Under the pieces are notes generated by a model, which saw only the letters and a list, made by a program, of their open reading frames with translations, made no database searches and had not been told where the DNA came from. A stretch of 47,429 nt of DNA, taken from NCBI GenBank assembly GCA_017960585.1, contig JAGCYX010000012.1, positions 1 to 47,429 on the forward strand, written 5' to 3'. A program made the translations under genes and the position numbers. Below, piece after piece: positions 32,882 through 40,861 of this stretch. The stretch is from Bacteroidales bacterium. Lineage in GTDB: Bacteria > Bacteroidota > Bacteroidia > Bacteroidales > UBA932. Positions within the stretch are counted from its first letter, which is position 1. Every line of letters begins with the position of its first letter.

Positions 32882-35696
32882 GCTTCTTCTTCCGCATCGT
32901 GGCGGCGAGTACGCCCGGAAGGACGAAGAGATTGAGCAGCAGGACGGCGCCGGCACCGATGCCGAGGCTGCGCAGGATCATGACCATCATCGCATCCTTC
33001 AGGACGGCGGACATGACCCAGGGCACGAGCGTGAGGATGAGTCCGGAGGTCATGATGGAATGGGACGCTCCGCGGTACGCCGCTTCCAGCGCCCCGAGCG
33101 TGTCCTGCGTCTGCCGGGCCGCGCGGAAGTAGCTGGCGAACAGGATGGCGTAGTCGATGGTCGCGCCCATCAGGATGCCCTGGACGACCAGATAGGCCAG
33201 GTAGAACATGGAATTGCCGCTGAATCCGGCTGCGATGACGTCGATGTACACACCGGTCAGGATGCACAGGATCAGCGGGATGGGGACGAGCAGGGAGCGG
33301 AAGTTCAGGGCCACGATGAGGAAGATGGCCAGCACGGTCAGTACGGTCAGGAGGGTGAGCTCCCGCGGGAAGCCGTCCTTGAGTTCCTTGTACATGACCG
33401 ATTCTCCGATCCAATAATGCTTCTGCGTGAGCGTTTCATCCGCCAGCTCGAGGGCCTGCTGGACGAAGTCGAAGCTGTCCGGCGCCTCGTAGGCGTAGTT
33501 GGTGATGACGGCCGCTGCAGAGATCTCCGGGCCGCGCAGCAAGGCGCCCCGGGTGCGCATCTCGTTGCGGGCGCTGTCCACCTGGGCGCGCATCGGGGCT
33601 TCGATGAAGCGGGACAGCGCGGGATCGACCAGCAGCGTGTCCGCCACATAGTCCAGCAGCTGCACAGGGGTCATCGTCCAGCTCTCATCGTAATCCCGGC
33701 GGCTGAGGGCGTAGAGGAACAGCAAGTCCATCTCGTCGCGCGTGACGGGCACGCCGGCGGCCGAAAGGGCGCTCTGGATGCGTTCTGAACTATATTTCCG
33801 GGAGGAGAAGGCCATCTCGGCCAGCCGCTCCAGCGGGGTGGGCGGCTCCTCGGGCAATTCTTCTTCGATGACGGGTTCCGGCTCCGGCCGGGAAAGGGTG
33901 TCGGCAGGGGAGACCGGGAGTACGGCAGCCAGCGTCTCGTGCGGCGCCGCGGCCAGGCTGTCCGCCGGGGCGGGCAGTTCGACCGGCGCCGGAGGTCCGG
34001 CAGCCACGGCCGCTTCCAGCAGCTTGATTTCTTCTCCGAAGCGCTCCTTCATGTCCTGCGGCACCATGGCGGCGTAGGTCCGGTTGGTCAGGATCCGGTC
34101 GCGCACGAAGCAGGCCATCTCGTAAGGTGACATCTTGCTCCGGGCTTTGCCGGCCAGGCGGTAGAGCATCGTCATTTGGCTGCGTTCCGCGCCAAAACGC
34201 TCCGCCATAGTGGCGGCGTCCAGCGGCGTGGTGGCTTCTTCGTAACTGTAGCCCGGTGTTGCTTCCGGCTGCTGCGGCATCTCGGCAGCCAGGCTGTCGG
34301 GTGCAGCGGCTGCGAGGGAGTCCACGGGCGCTAACGCGGCGGCCAGCGTGTCCGGAATGGTCTGCGTGCTGTCCGGAGCGGCCGGAACCACGGGCGGTGT
34401 TTTAGGGGCTGCCGGAGCCTGGGGAGCGGGCGGCATCAGGCGTTTCATCAGCGCGTTGCGGTCGAATCCGTCCGGCACGAGTCCCTTTCCGGCCAGTTCG
34501 TTCGCAGCCGCTTCCACTTCGGAGAACGACAACTTGCCGTCTCGCTCGGGATGCATCCGGGCATAGTAAACCACGCGGAGCAGGTCCTCCGGGAAGGCCT
34601 CGGTCCCGCCGCCCAGTTCCGACAGCATCGAGAGCAGTTCGTCTGCGGTGCAGGAACGGCCGAGGGTGGTGGGCCAGCTCGCCGTCATCGTGACTTTGGG
34701 GTCGGCGGCAAGGCGCTCCAGCATGGGTGGCACGGCGTCTTCTTCCGCCGTGGCGAAGATGAGCATAATGGGGTTACCGTCGTGGACTACCTCCGAAGCC
34801 TCGCTGTCAAACTGCGGCGAGAAGGCGAGCGGCGTGCGCCGCTGCAGGATGGCGGAAGCGCCGAACGCGAGGATGAAGAAGACGGCCAGCGGCACCCGGA
34901 ACTTGTGTTGGAAGCGCGCGAAGGCCGCAGCCGGGAGGGCCGGAATCTTCTTGCGCGCCGCCATCAGCGCTTTGTCCGCCCAGATGATGAGCGCGGGCAT
35001 GACCGTGAAATTGCAGATCAGCGAAAACATCACGCCCTTGGCGAGTACGACGCCGAGGTCGGCGCCGATCTTGAGCTTGATGAAGACGAGCATCAGCAGA
35101 CTGGCCACCGTCGTGGAGGCGCTGCTGAGGATGGAGCCAGCGGCGTGGGAAATGGATGCCTCAAGCGCTTCCCGGGCGGCCAGGCCGCCGGCGCGTTCCT
35201 GCCGGTAGCGGTTGATCAGGATGATGCAGTAGTCCAGCGACAGGACCATCTGCAACACCGCGGAAAGGGAATTCGTGATCATCGCCACGCTGGGCAGCAG
35301 GGCGTTCGTGCCCATATTCAGAACCACGGCGTAGCCGATGGAAGCCAGGATCAGCAGGACGTCCAGGACTGATGCGCACATCACCAGCAGCACCACGACG
35401 ACCAGGATGACGCCGAGGGTGAGGGCTTTGGGGAGTTCCTTCGGCATCAGGTTCGATGCGTCTCCGAACGAAGCTCCCAGCTGGTGCACCTGCGCGTCCA
35501 GTTCCGGAGAATACGTCGCCACGACGTCCATGCCCTGCTTCATCGGAGAATCGTCCGGCAGGTAATGCGTCATGTCCGTATTGATGTTGATGTGCGGCAC
35601 CAGCATGCCGCTGCCGACGGCGAGGATCGTCATCAGCAGGAACAGGTGGATACGGTAACGGACCAGCAGGTGCGGCAGGCGGGCGAACAGCTTCAT
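32865..35696 (-). CDS. MMPL/RND-type transporter with Pro/Ala-rich periplasmic loop
   Basis: A 943-residue inner-membrane protein of the MMPL/RND superfamily. TM1 (about residues 16-33) is followed by a short first periplasmic loop containing the NTDMTHYLPDDSPM start block, then TM2-6, including VLQMVLSLDYCIILINRYRQE, the family's core segment carrying the Asp. A long loop from about residue 290 to 690 precedes the second membrane half (SLDYC paralogue MGATIDYAILFASYFRAARQ). The loop carries a low-complexity stretch, residues about 420-490 and 590-640, of P/A-rich repeats around (P)xDSLAAA. Substrate is unknown; lipids or hydrophobic compounds are usual. Encoded 9 nt after the antiporter, with a 17-nt tail overlap on the barrel gene. 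Confidence 0.85.
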   Translation of the reverse strand: MKLFARLPHLLVRYRIHLFLLMTILAVGSGMLVPHININTDMTHYLPDDSPMKQGMDVVATYSPELDAQVHQLGASFGDASNLMPKELPKALTLGVILVVVVLLVMCASVLDVLLILASIGYAVVLNMGTNALLPSVAMITNSLSAVLQMVLSLDYCIILINRYRQERAGGLAAREALEASISHAAGSILSSASTTVASLLMLVFIKLKIGADLGVVLAKGVMFSLICNFTVMPALIIWADKALMAARKKIPALPAAAFARFQHKFRVPLAVFFILAFGASAILQRRTPLAFSPQFDSEASEVVHDGNPIMLIFATAEEDAVPPMLERLAADPKVTMTASWPTTLGRSCTADELLSMLSELGGGTEAFPEDLLRVVYYARMHPERDGKLSFSEVEAAANELAGKGLVPDGFDRNALMKRLMPPAPQAPAAPKTPPVVPAAPDSTQTIPDTLAAALAPVDSLAAAAPDSLAAEMPQQPEATPGYSYEEATTPLDAATMAERFGAERSQMTMLYRLAGKARSKMSPYEMACFVRDRILTNRTYAAMVPQDMKERFGEEIKLLEAAVAAGPPAPVELPAPADSLAAAPHETLAAVLPVSPADTLSRPEPEPVIEEELPEEPPTPLERLAEMAFSSRKYSSERIQSALSAAGVPVTRDEMDLLFLYALSRRDYDESWTMTPVQLLDYVADTLLVDPALSRFIEAPMRAQVDSARNEMRTRGALLRGPEISAAAVITNYAYEAPDSFDFVQQALELADETLTQKHYWIGESVMYKELKDGFPRELTLLTVLTVLAIFLIVALNFRSLLVPIPLILCILTGVYIDVIAAGFSGNSMFYLAYLVVQGILMGATIDYAILFASYFRAARQTQDTLGALEAAYRGASHSIMTSGLILTLVPWVMSAVLKDAMMVMILRSLGIGAGAVLLLNLFVLPGVLAATMRKKKPTDRK

Positions 35697-35705
35697 AGAG
35701 GATCG

Positions 35706-37967
35706 TTAGCCTTTGCTCCCGTCCAGCCAGTCGAGCGCGCTGGTCTCGCCGGCGATCCAGACGACGTCGCCGGCAGCGAAACAGTAATCCGGTTTCGGGT
35801 TGGTGATGAATTCCCCGTCGTGCAGGACACTGATGACCATGCAGCGATGCGGGCGCATATGGGTGTCGCTCAACGCCATGCCGGTCAGGAAGGAACTTTC
35901 CGTGAGGGTGACGGGAACCACTTCGAATTCCTGCTCGGCGCCCGGGGTGGGGGTGACGTCCGACTGTGAGAGCATGGCGCGGAGCGCGTCGATCTGGGCG
36001 GACGTGCCCACGGCAAGGAGCTTGTCATACGGGAAGATGCGTTCCTCGCCGGAAGGGATGGTGATGCTCTGCCTGCCGCGCCGGATCTTGATCAGGTTGA
36101 CGCCGGTCGTGGAGCGGAGCGGAATGTCTTTCAGCTGTTTGCCTGCGAAGATGCTGTCCGGGGAGACTTCGAGCGGCTCGATGTGGAGGTCGTAGCCGGA
36201 CATCTTGTCGCGAAGATAGGTCGATACCGGATGGCTGCGGCGCTCCGCTTCCTCCTTTTCGTTGAGGTTGCTCAGGAATCGCTGCTCCAGCATGGAATAG
36301 CGGTGCATCGTGCGCCGGGCGGCCAGGATGAAGATCACGCCGCCGACGATGATCAGGATGATGGCCCAGCCGGCCAGGTGGAAGTGGCTGGCGATAACGC
36401 TGATAATCATGGAGATGGCGAGGAAGGTCCGGGTGAGGACCAGACCCGCGATCGGCCATTTGTTGGCGTTCTTCTCGGCCAGGAGCTTGTTGGCGGAGGC
36501 GTTGATGGAGCCGGAACTGATGGCCATTCCGTACAGGAAGGGGGCCATGACCAGCAACGTTACGGCGACGACCACCAGGTTGTGCAGGAAGGGGCTCCAG
36601 GTGGGGAACAGGCGTGTGGCCAGCGGCTCCAGGAACTGCTTGGAGCCGATTATGATCGCCACGAGGATGACGCCGTACAGCACGACGCGCAGGAAATAGG
36701 CGCGCAGCAGTATCTTCCATTCGCTCTGCTCGGCGGCCGTGGTGCGTGACTTCTTCTCCGGCGCGTCCAGCCGGGCGATCCATTGCTCGGGCAGCACCTT
36801 GTGCAGGCCGCTGTAGGCCGGGCCTGCAAGTTTGATCATATAAGGTGTCGTGAAGGTGGTGATCACGGATACGGCGATGATGACCGGATAGATGAATTCC
36901 CGCATCACGCCGAGGGTGACGCCCACGCCTGCGATGATGAAGCCGAATTCGCCGAGCTGGGCGAGGCTGAATCCGGTGTTGACGGCATTGCGCAGGCCGC
37001 CGCCGGTCATCAGGATGCCCGCTCCCGCAAAGAGGATGTGGGTGAGCATCACGATCAGGGTGATGATGAGGATGGTCAGCCAGTGCTCCGCGATGACGGC
37101 CGGGGCGACCATCATACCCACGGACACGAAGAAGATGGCGCCGAAGAGGTCCTTGATCGGGGCCACCAGTTTCTCGATGTGCTCGCTCTCGATGGTCTCG
37201 GCGAGGATGGAGCCCATCACGAAAGCGCCGAGGGCGGAGGAGAAGCCGACGCCTTCGGCCAGCGCGACCATGCCGAAGCACAGGCCGATGCTCACGATGA
37301 GCAGGATCTCGTCGTTGAGGAACTTGCGGGCCCGCTTGAGGACGCTCGGAATCACGTAGATGCCCACGAGGAACCACAGGATGAGGAAGAAAGCCAGTTT
37401 GCCCAGGTTGAAGAGCATTTCGCCGCCGGCGAACTGGTTGGAAACCGCCATCGTGGACAGGAGCACCATGAGGAGGATGGCGATCAGGTCTTCGACCACG
37501 AGCGTGCCGAATACCATACCGGCCCAGGGCCTGCCTTTGAGGCCCATGTCGTCGTAGGATTTCAGGACCACCATCGTGGAGGACATCGACAGCAGGCCGC
37601 CGAGGAATACGCTTTCCATGGCCGTCCAGCCCATGGCCTGTCCGGCCACGAAGCCGATCACGAACACGCCGAGGAACTTGCTTCCGGCTGTCACGAGGGC
37701 GCTGCTGCCCACCTTGAGCAGCTTCTTGAAACTGAACTCCAGACCGAGACCGAACATCAGGAAGATGATGCCGATTTCCGACCACTGGTGGACCGTCTCC
37801 TCGGAGCTGATGCCCGGGAACCAGGAGATATGCGGGCCGACCAGGAATCCGGCCAGGATGTAACCCAGGATGAGCGGCTGTTTGAGGGCCTTGGATATGA
37901 TGGTGAAGGCGCCGGCGGATACAAGGATGACCGCCAGGTCGCGCACGAGATTCAGTTCTTCCGACAT
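35706..37967 (-). CDS. Cation:proton antiporter, CPA2 family, with TrkA-C domains
   Basis: A 753-residue protein. The first 390 residues are a Na/H exchanger-type domain with about 12 membrane segments (QPLILGYILAGFLVGPHISW, FSSALGAFVMGSILAETIE, EFGFIIAGVGVTLGVMREF). A second membrane block of four segments around residues 430-545 and then two soluble domains at the C-terminus follow, including the TrkA-C-like HIEPLEVSPDSIFAGKQLKD and SFLTGMALSDTHMRPHRCMV. It resembles KefB/YbaL-like CPA2 carriers but lacks an obvious GxGxxG RCK-N nucleotide domain. It would exchange K+ or Na+ for H+. It begins the minus-strand pair with the MMPL gene. Confidence 0.85.
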   Translation of the reverse strand: MSEELNLVRDLAVILVSAGAFTIISKALKQPLILGYILAGFLVGPHISWFPGISSEETVHQWSEIGIIFLMFGLGLEFSFKKLLKVGSSALVTAGSKFLGVFVIGFVAGQAMGWTAMESVFLGGLLSMSSTMVVLKSYDDMGLKGRPWAGMVFGTLVVEDLIAILLMVLLSTMAVSNQFAGGEMLFNLGKLAFFLILWFLVGIYVIPSVLKRARKFLNDEILLIVSIGLCFGMVALAEGVGFSSALGAFVMGSILAETIESEHIEKLVAPIKDLFGAIFFVSVGMMVAPAVIAEHWLTILIITLIVMLTHILFAGAGILMTGGGLRNAVNTGFSLAQLGEFGFIIAGVGVTLGVMREFIYPVIIAVSVITTFTTPYMIKLAGPAYSGLHKVLPEQWIARLDAPEKKSRTTAAEQSEWKILLRAYFLRVVLYGVILVAIIIGSKQFLEPLATRLFPTWSPFLHNLVVVAVTLLVMAPFLYGMAISSGSINASANKLLAEKNANKWPIAGLVLTRTFLAISMIISVIASHFHLAGWAIILIIVGGVIFILAARRTMHRYSMLEQRFLSNLNEKEEAERRSHPVSTYLRDKMSGYDLHIEPLEVSPDSIFAGKQLKDIPLRSTTGVNLIKIRRGRQSITIPSGEERIFPYDKLLAVGTSAQIDALRAMLSQSDVTPTPGAEQEFEVVPVTLTESSFLTGMALSDTHMRPHRCMVISVLHDGEFITNPKPDYCFAAGDVVWIAGETSALDWLDGSKG

Positions 37968-37973
37968 AGATTA

Positions 37974-38000
37974 CAAAAATAGCAAGAATTTTTTTCTTGC
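37974..38000. promoter_or_regulatory. Antiporter -7 box and inverted repeat between divergent genes
   Basis: TATTTTTG on the minus strand (37981-37974) lies 7 nt before the antiporter ATG at 37967 and matches the -7 consensus, giving a near leaderless mRNA. Next to it is a perfect inverted repeat GCAAGAA (37982-37988), five T, TTCTTGC (37994-38000), placed where a regulator would block this promoter. No clean promoter for the GH31 gene was found in this 74-nt gap. Confidence 0.5.
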
Positions 38001-38041
38001 CGGAAAATAATTAAATTTATAGGTCAAAATGATTATTGCGC

Positions 38042-40861
38042 ATGAGAAATATCCGTTTGTTTTTCTGCATCTTCTGCGCCATTGTGCTGGTTGGGTGCGT
38101 CGATAAGGATTATGTGCTTCGTGGGGATTCCGTGACGGTTCGGATTTCGGATCCCGTGCCGGGCGGGCCGTCGGTGCTACGCCTGCAAGTGGCGGGGCCG
38201 GAGCTGGTCCGCGTCAGTGCGAGCCCGGACGGAGCGATGCACGACCGGGCGAGCCTGGTCGTGGTCCCGCAGGCGAAGTTCCGTGATTTCCGCGTGTCGG
38301 AGCAGGAGGGCGAGTTGCGTGTGCAGACGGCCGCCCTGACGGCTGCCGTCAATGTGCGGAACGGCGCGGTCCGTTTCCTGGATGCGGACGGAAATGTCCT
38401 GCTGGACGGCTCCCGGATGGGCTTTTCGCCCGTTTCCGTGGAAGGGAAGGACGCCTTTTCCACCCGTGTGAGCTTCGATTCTCCGGCCGACGAGGCCTTC
38501 TACGGCCTGGGCCAGCACCAGAGCGGTGAGCTGAATCACAAGGGTCGCAGCGAGGAACTGTTCCAGTACAACACCAAGGTCAGCCTGCCGGTGGTGGTGT
38601 CCACCCGCGGCTATGGCCTCCTCTTCGACGCTTATTCCTATAGCCGCTGGGGCAATCCCGAGCCGTACCGGCAGTTGGGCGAGACCTTCCGGCTTTACGG
38701 CAAGGACGGCAAGACGCCAGGCCTGACGGGCACCTATACGCCGGCTCGCGGCAAGGCGCTCGTCCGGCAGGAGGACAGTCTCTATTTCGAGAATGAATGG
38801 GCCATCCGGAACCTGCCGGAAGTCCCGCTTCAGGGCGCCAGGGTGGTTTACGAAGGCTACCTCGAAGCGCCGCAGACGGCTGACTATCAGTTTATTCAAT
38901 ATTATGCCGGCTTCCAGCGCACGCTGGTCGGCGGACAGGAAATGATGGCCCGTCGCTGGCGTCCGGCCTGGAATCCCAACAGCTACAAGTTCACTGCACA
39001 CCTCGAGGCGGGGGAGAAGGTCCCCGTCCGCGTCGAGTGGGAGCCGGATGGCGGCGTGTCGTACCTGGGGCTGCGCGTGGCGCCGTTGCAGGAGGCGGGG
39101 GAGGCGGAGCGCCTGGCGTTCGCTTCCGAGTTCGAGCCGCAGCTGGACTTCTGGTTCATCGGCGGCGGGAGCCACGACGCCGTGATCCGCGGCTACCGCC
39201 AGCTCACCGGCAAGGCGCCGGTGATGCCCAAGTGGGTGCTCGGTTTCTGGCAGAGCCGGGAGCGCTACTCCACGCAGGACGAGCTGGTGGGCACGCTGCG
39301 GCAGTTCCGCGAGCGCGGCATCCCCGTGGACAATATCGTTCAGGACTGGCAGTACTGGCTGGACGACCAGTGGGGGAGCCACGAGTTCGATCCCGCCCGC
39401 TATCCGGATCCGGAGAAGATGCTGGACGACGTGCATGCGATGCACGGCCGCTTCATGATCAGCGTCTGGCCGAAGTTCTACACCAATACGGAGCACTACA
39501 AGGAGCTGAAGGCCGCCGGCTACGCCTACACGCACGCTGAAGAGGACGGCCTCGTGGACTGGCTCGGCCACGAGCAGAGCTTCTACGACGCCTACGCCGA
39601 GGGCGGGCGCAAGATGTTCTGGCGGCAGATGGACGAGACGCTCTACAGCCGCTACGGCCGCAAGATCGACGCCTGGTGGATGGACGCCAGCGAGCCGAAC
39701 TTGCGCGACTGCCTGCCGATGGATTATTTCAAGTGGCTGATCAGCCCGACGGCGCTCGGCCCCTCGACTGAATACCTCAACGCCTATTCGCTGGTCAACG
39801 CCGACGCCATCTTCAACGGCCAGCGCGGCGTAGATCCCGACAAGCGGGTCTTTCTGCTGACGCGCAGCGGCTTCCCGGGCCTGCAGCGCTATTCCACGGC
39901 CACGTGGAGCGGCGATATCGGCACCTCCTGGACTGATATGCGCACGCAGATGGCCGCAGGCCTGAATTTCTGCATGAGCGGCATCCCGTTCTGGGGGATG
40001 GACATCGGCGGCTTCTCGGTCATGAGCAAGTTCTACGATCCGGCGAACCTGCCGGAGTGGCAGGAGCTGCAGACACGCTGGCATCAGTTCGGCACCTTCG
40101 TGCCGCTCTTCCGCACGCACGGGCAGTGGCCGCAGCGAGAACTCTGGAATATTGCTCCCGAGGGCTCTCCCGCCTACGAGAGCATCCTCTGGTACATGCG
40201 TCTGCGCTACCGCCTGATGCCGTACCTGTATTCGCTCGCCGCCGCCGTCCACTTCGACGATTACACCCTGATGCGGGCCCTGCCGATGGACTGGCCCGCC
40301 GACCCGCTCGTGCGCGACCTCGACGACCAGTGGATGTTCGGTCCGGCCCTGATGCCGTGTCCGGTCAGCGAATACGGCGCCCGCCTGCGCGAGGTGTATT
40401 TCCCGGAGGGCGGATGGTACGATTTCTATACCGGCGAGTTCCTGCCCGGCGCCCGTTCCCGCATCGTGGATGCGCCGTATGAGCGCATTCCGCTCTACGT
40501 CCGCGCCGGTTCCATCCTGCCTTTCGGGCCCGAGATGCAGTGGTCGGACGAGAAACCCGCGGAGGACATCCGCCTGTACGTCTATGCCGGCGCCGACGCG
40601 GACTTCAACCTCTACGAGGACGACGGCCTGACCTTCGCTTATGAGAAAGGCGCCTGCACGACCATTCCGATTCACTGGGACGATGCCGCCCGTACGCTGA
40701 CTTTCGGCGCGCGCAGCGGCTCCTTCCCGGGTATGCTGCAGGAGCGGCGTTTCACGGTCGTCGTCGTGGATCCGGCGCATCCGCACGCCTACGACCCGGA
40801 TGCGGACGGAAAGGTCGTGAATTACAACGGAGAATTAATCAAACTCGATTTAACGATATGA
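38042..40861 (+). CDS. GH31 alpha-glycosidase with PA14 insert, probable alpha-xylosidase
   Basis: A 939-residue lipoprotein (MRNIRLFFCIFCAIVLVGC) expected to remove alpha-xylosyl or alpha-glucosyl residues. The N-terminal GH31 beta-sandwich is interrupted at about residues 260-350 by a PA14-like domain (VVYEGYLEAPQTADYQFIQY, ending GVSYLGLRVAPL). The (beta/alpha)8 barrel carries the nucleophile D548 in WWMDASEPN and the acid/base D625 in WSGDIGTSW. This architecture is that of Bacteroides xyloglucan alpha-xylosidases, so I favour that substrate. The ATG at 38042 gives the lipobox; an in-frame TTG at 38036 adds two residues. Its stop overlaps the GH3 start (ATGA), so the two enzymes are co-translated. 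Confidence 0.88.
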   Translation: MRNIRLFFCIFCAIVLVGCVDKDYVLRGDSVTVRISDPVPGGPSVLRLQVAGPELVRVSASPDGAMHDRASLVVVPQAKFRDFRVSEQEGELRVQTAALTAAVNVRNGAVRFLDADGNVLLDGSRMGFSPVSVEGKDAFSTRVSFDSPADEAFYGLGQHQSGELNHKGRSEELFQYNTKVSLPVVVSTRGYGLLFDAYSYSRWGNPEPYRQLGETFRLYGKDGKTPGLTGTYTPARGKALVRQEDSLYFENEWAIRNLPEVPLQGARVVYEGYLEAPQTADYQFIQYYAGFQRTLVGGQEMMARRWRPAWNPNSYKFTAHLEAGEKVPVRVEWEPDGGVSYLGLRVAPLQEAGEAERLAFASEFEPQLDFWFIGGGSHDAVIRGYRQLTGKAPVMPKWVLGFWQSRERYSTQDELVGTLRQFRERGIPVDNIVQDWQYWLDDQWGSHEFDPARYPDPEKMLDDVHAMHGRFMISVWPKFYTNTEHYKELKAAGYAYTHAEEDGLVDWLGHEQSFYDAYAEGGRKMFWRQMDETLYSRYGRKIDAWWMDASEPNLRDCLPMDYFKWLISPTALGPSTEYLNAYSLVNADAIFNGQRGVDPDKRVFLLTRSGFPGLQRYSTATWSGDIGTSWTDMRTQMAAGLNFCMSGIPFWGMDIGGFSVMSKFYDPANLPEWQELQTRWHQFGTFVPLFRTHGQWPQRELWNIAPEGSPAYESILWYMRLRYRLMPYLYSLAAAVHFDDYTLMRALPMDWPADPLVRDLDDQWMFGPALMPCPVSEYGARLREVYFPEGGWYDFYTGEFLPGARSRIVDAPYERIPLYVRAGSILPFGPEMQWSDEKPAEDIRLYVYAGADADFNLYEDDGLTFAYEKGACTTIPIHWDDAARTLTFGARSGSFPGMLQERRFTVVVVDPAHPHAYDPDADGKVVNYNGELIKLDLTI

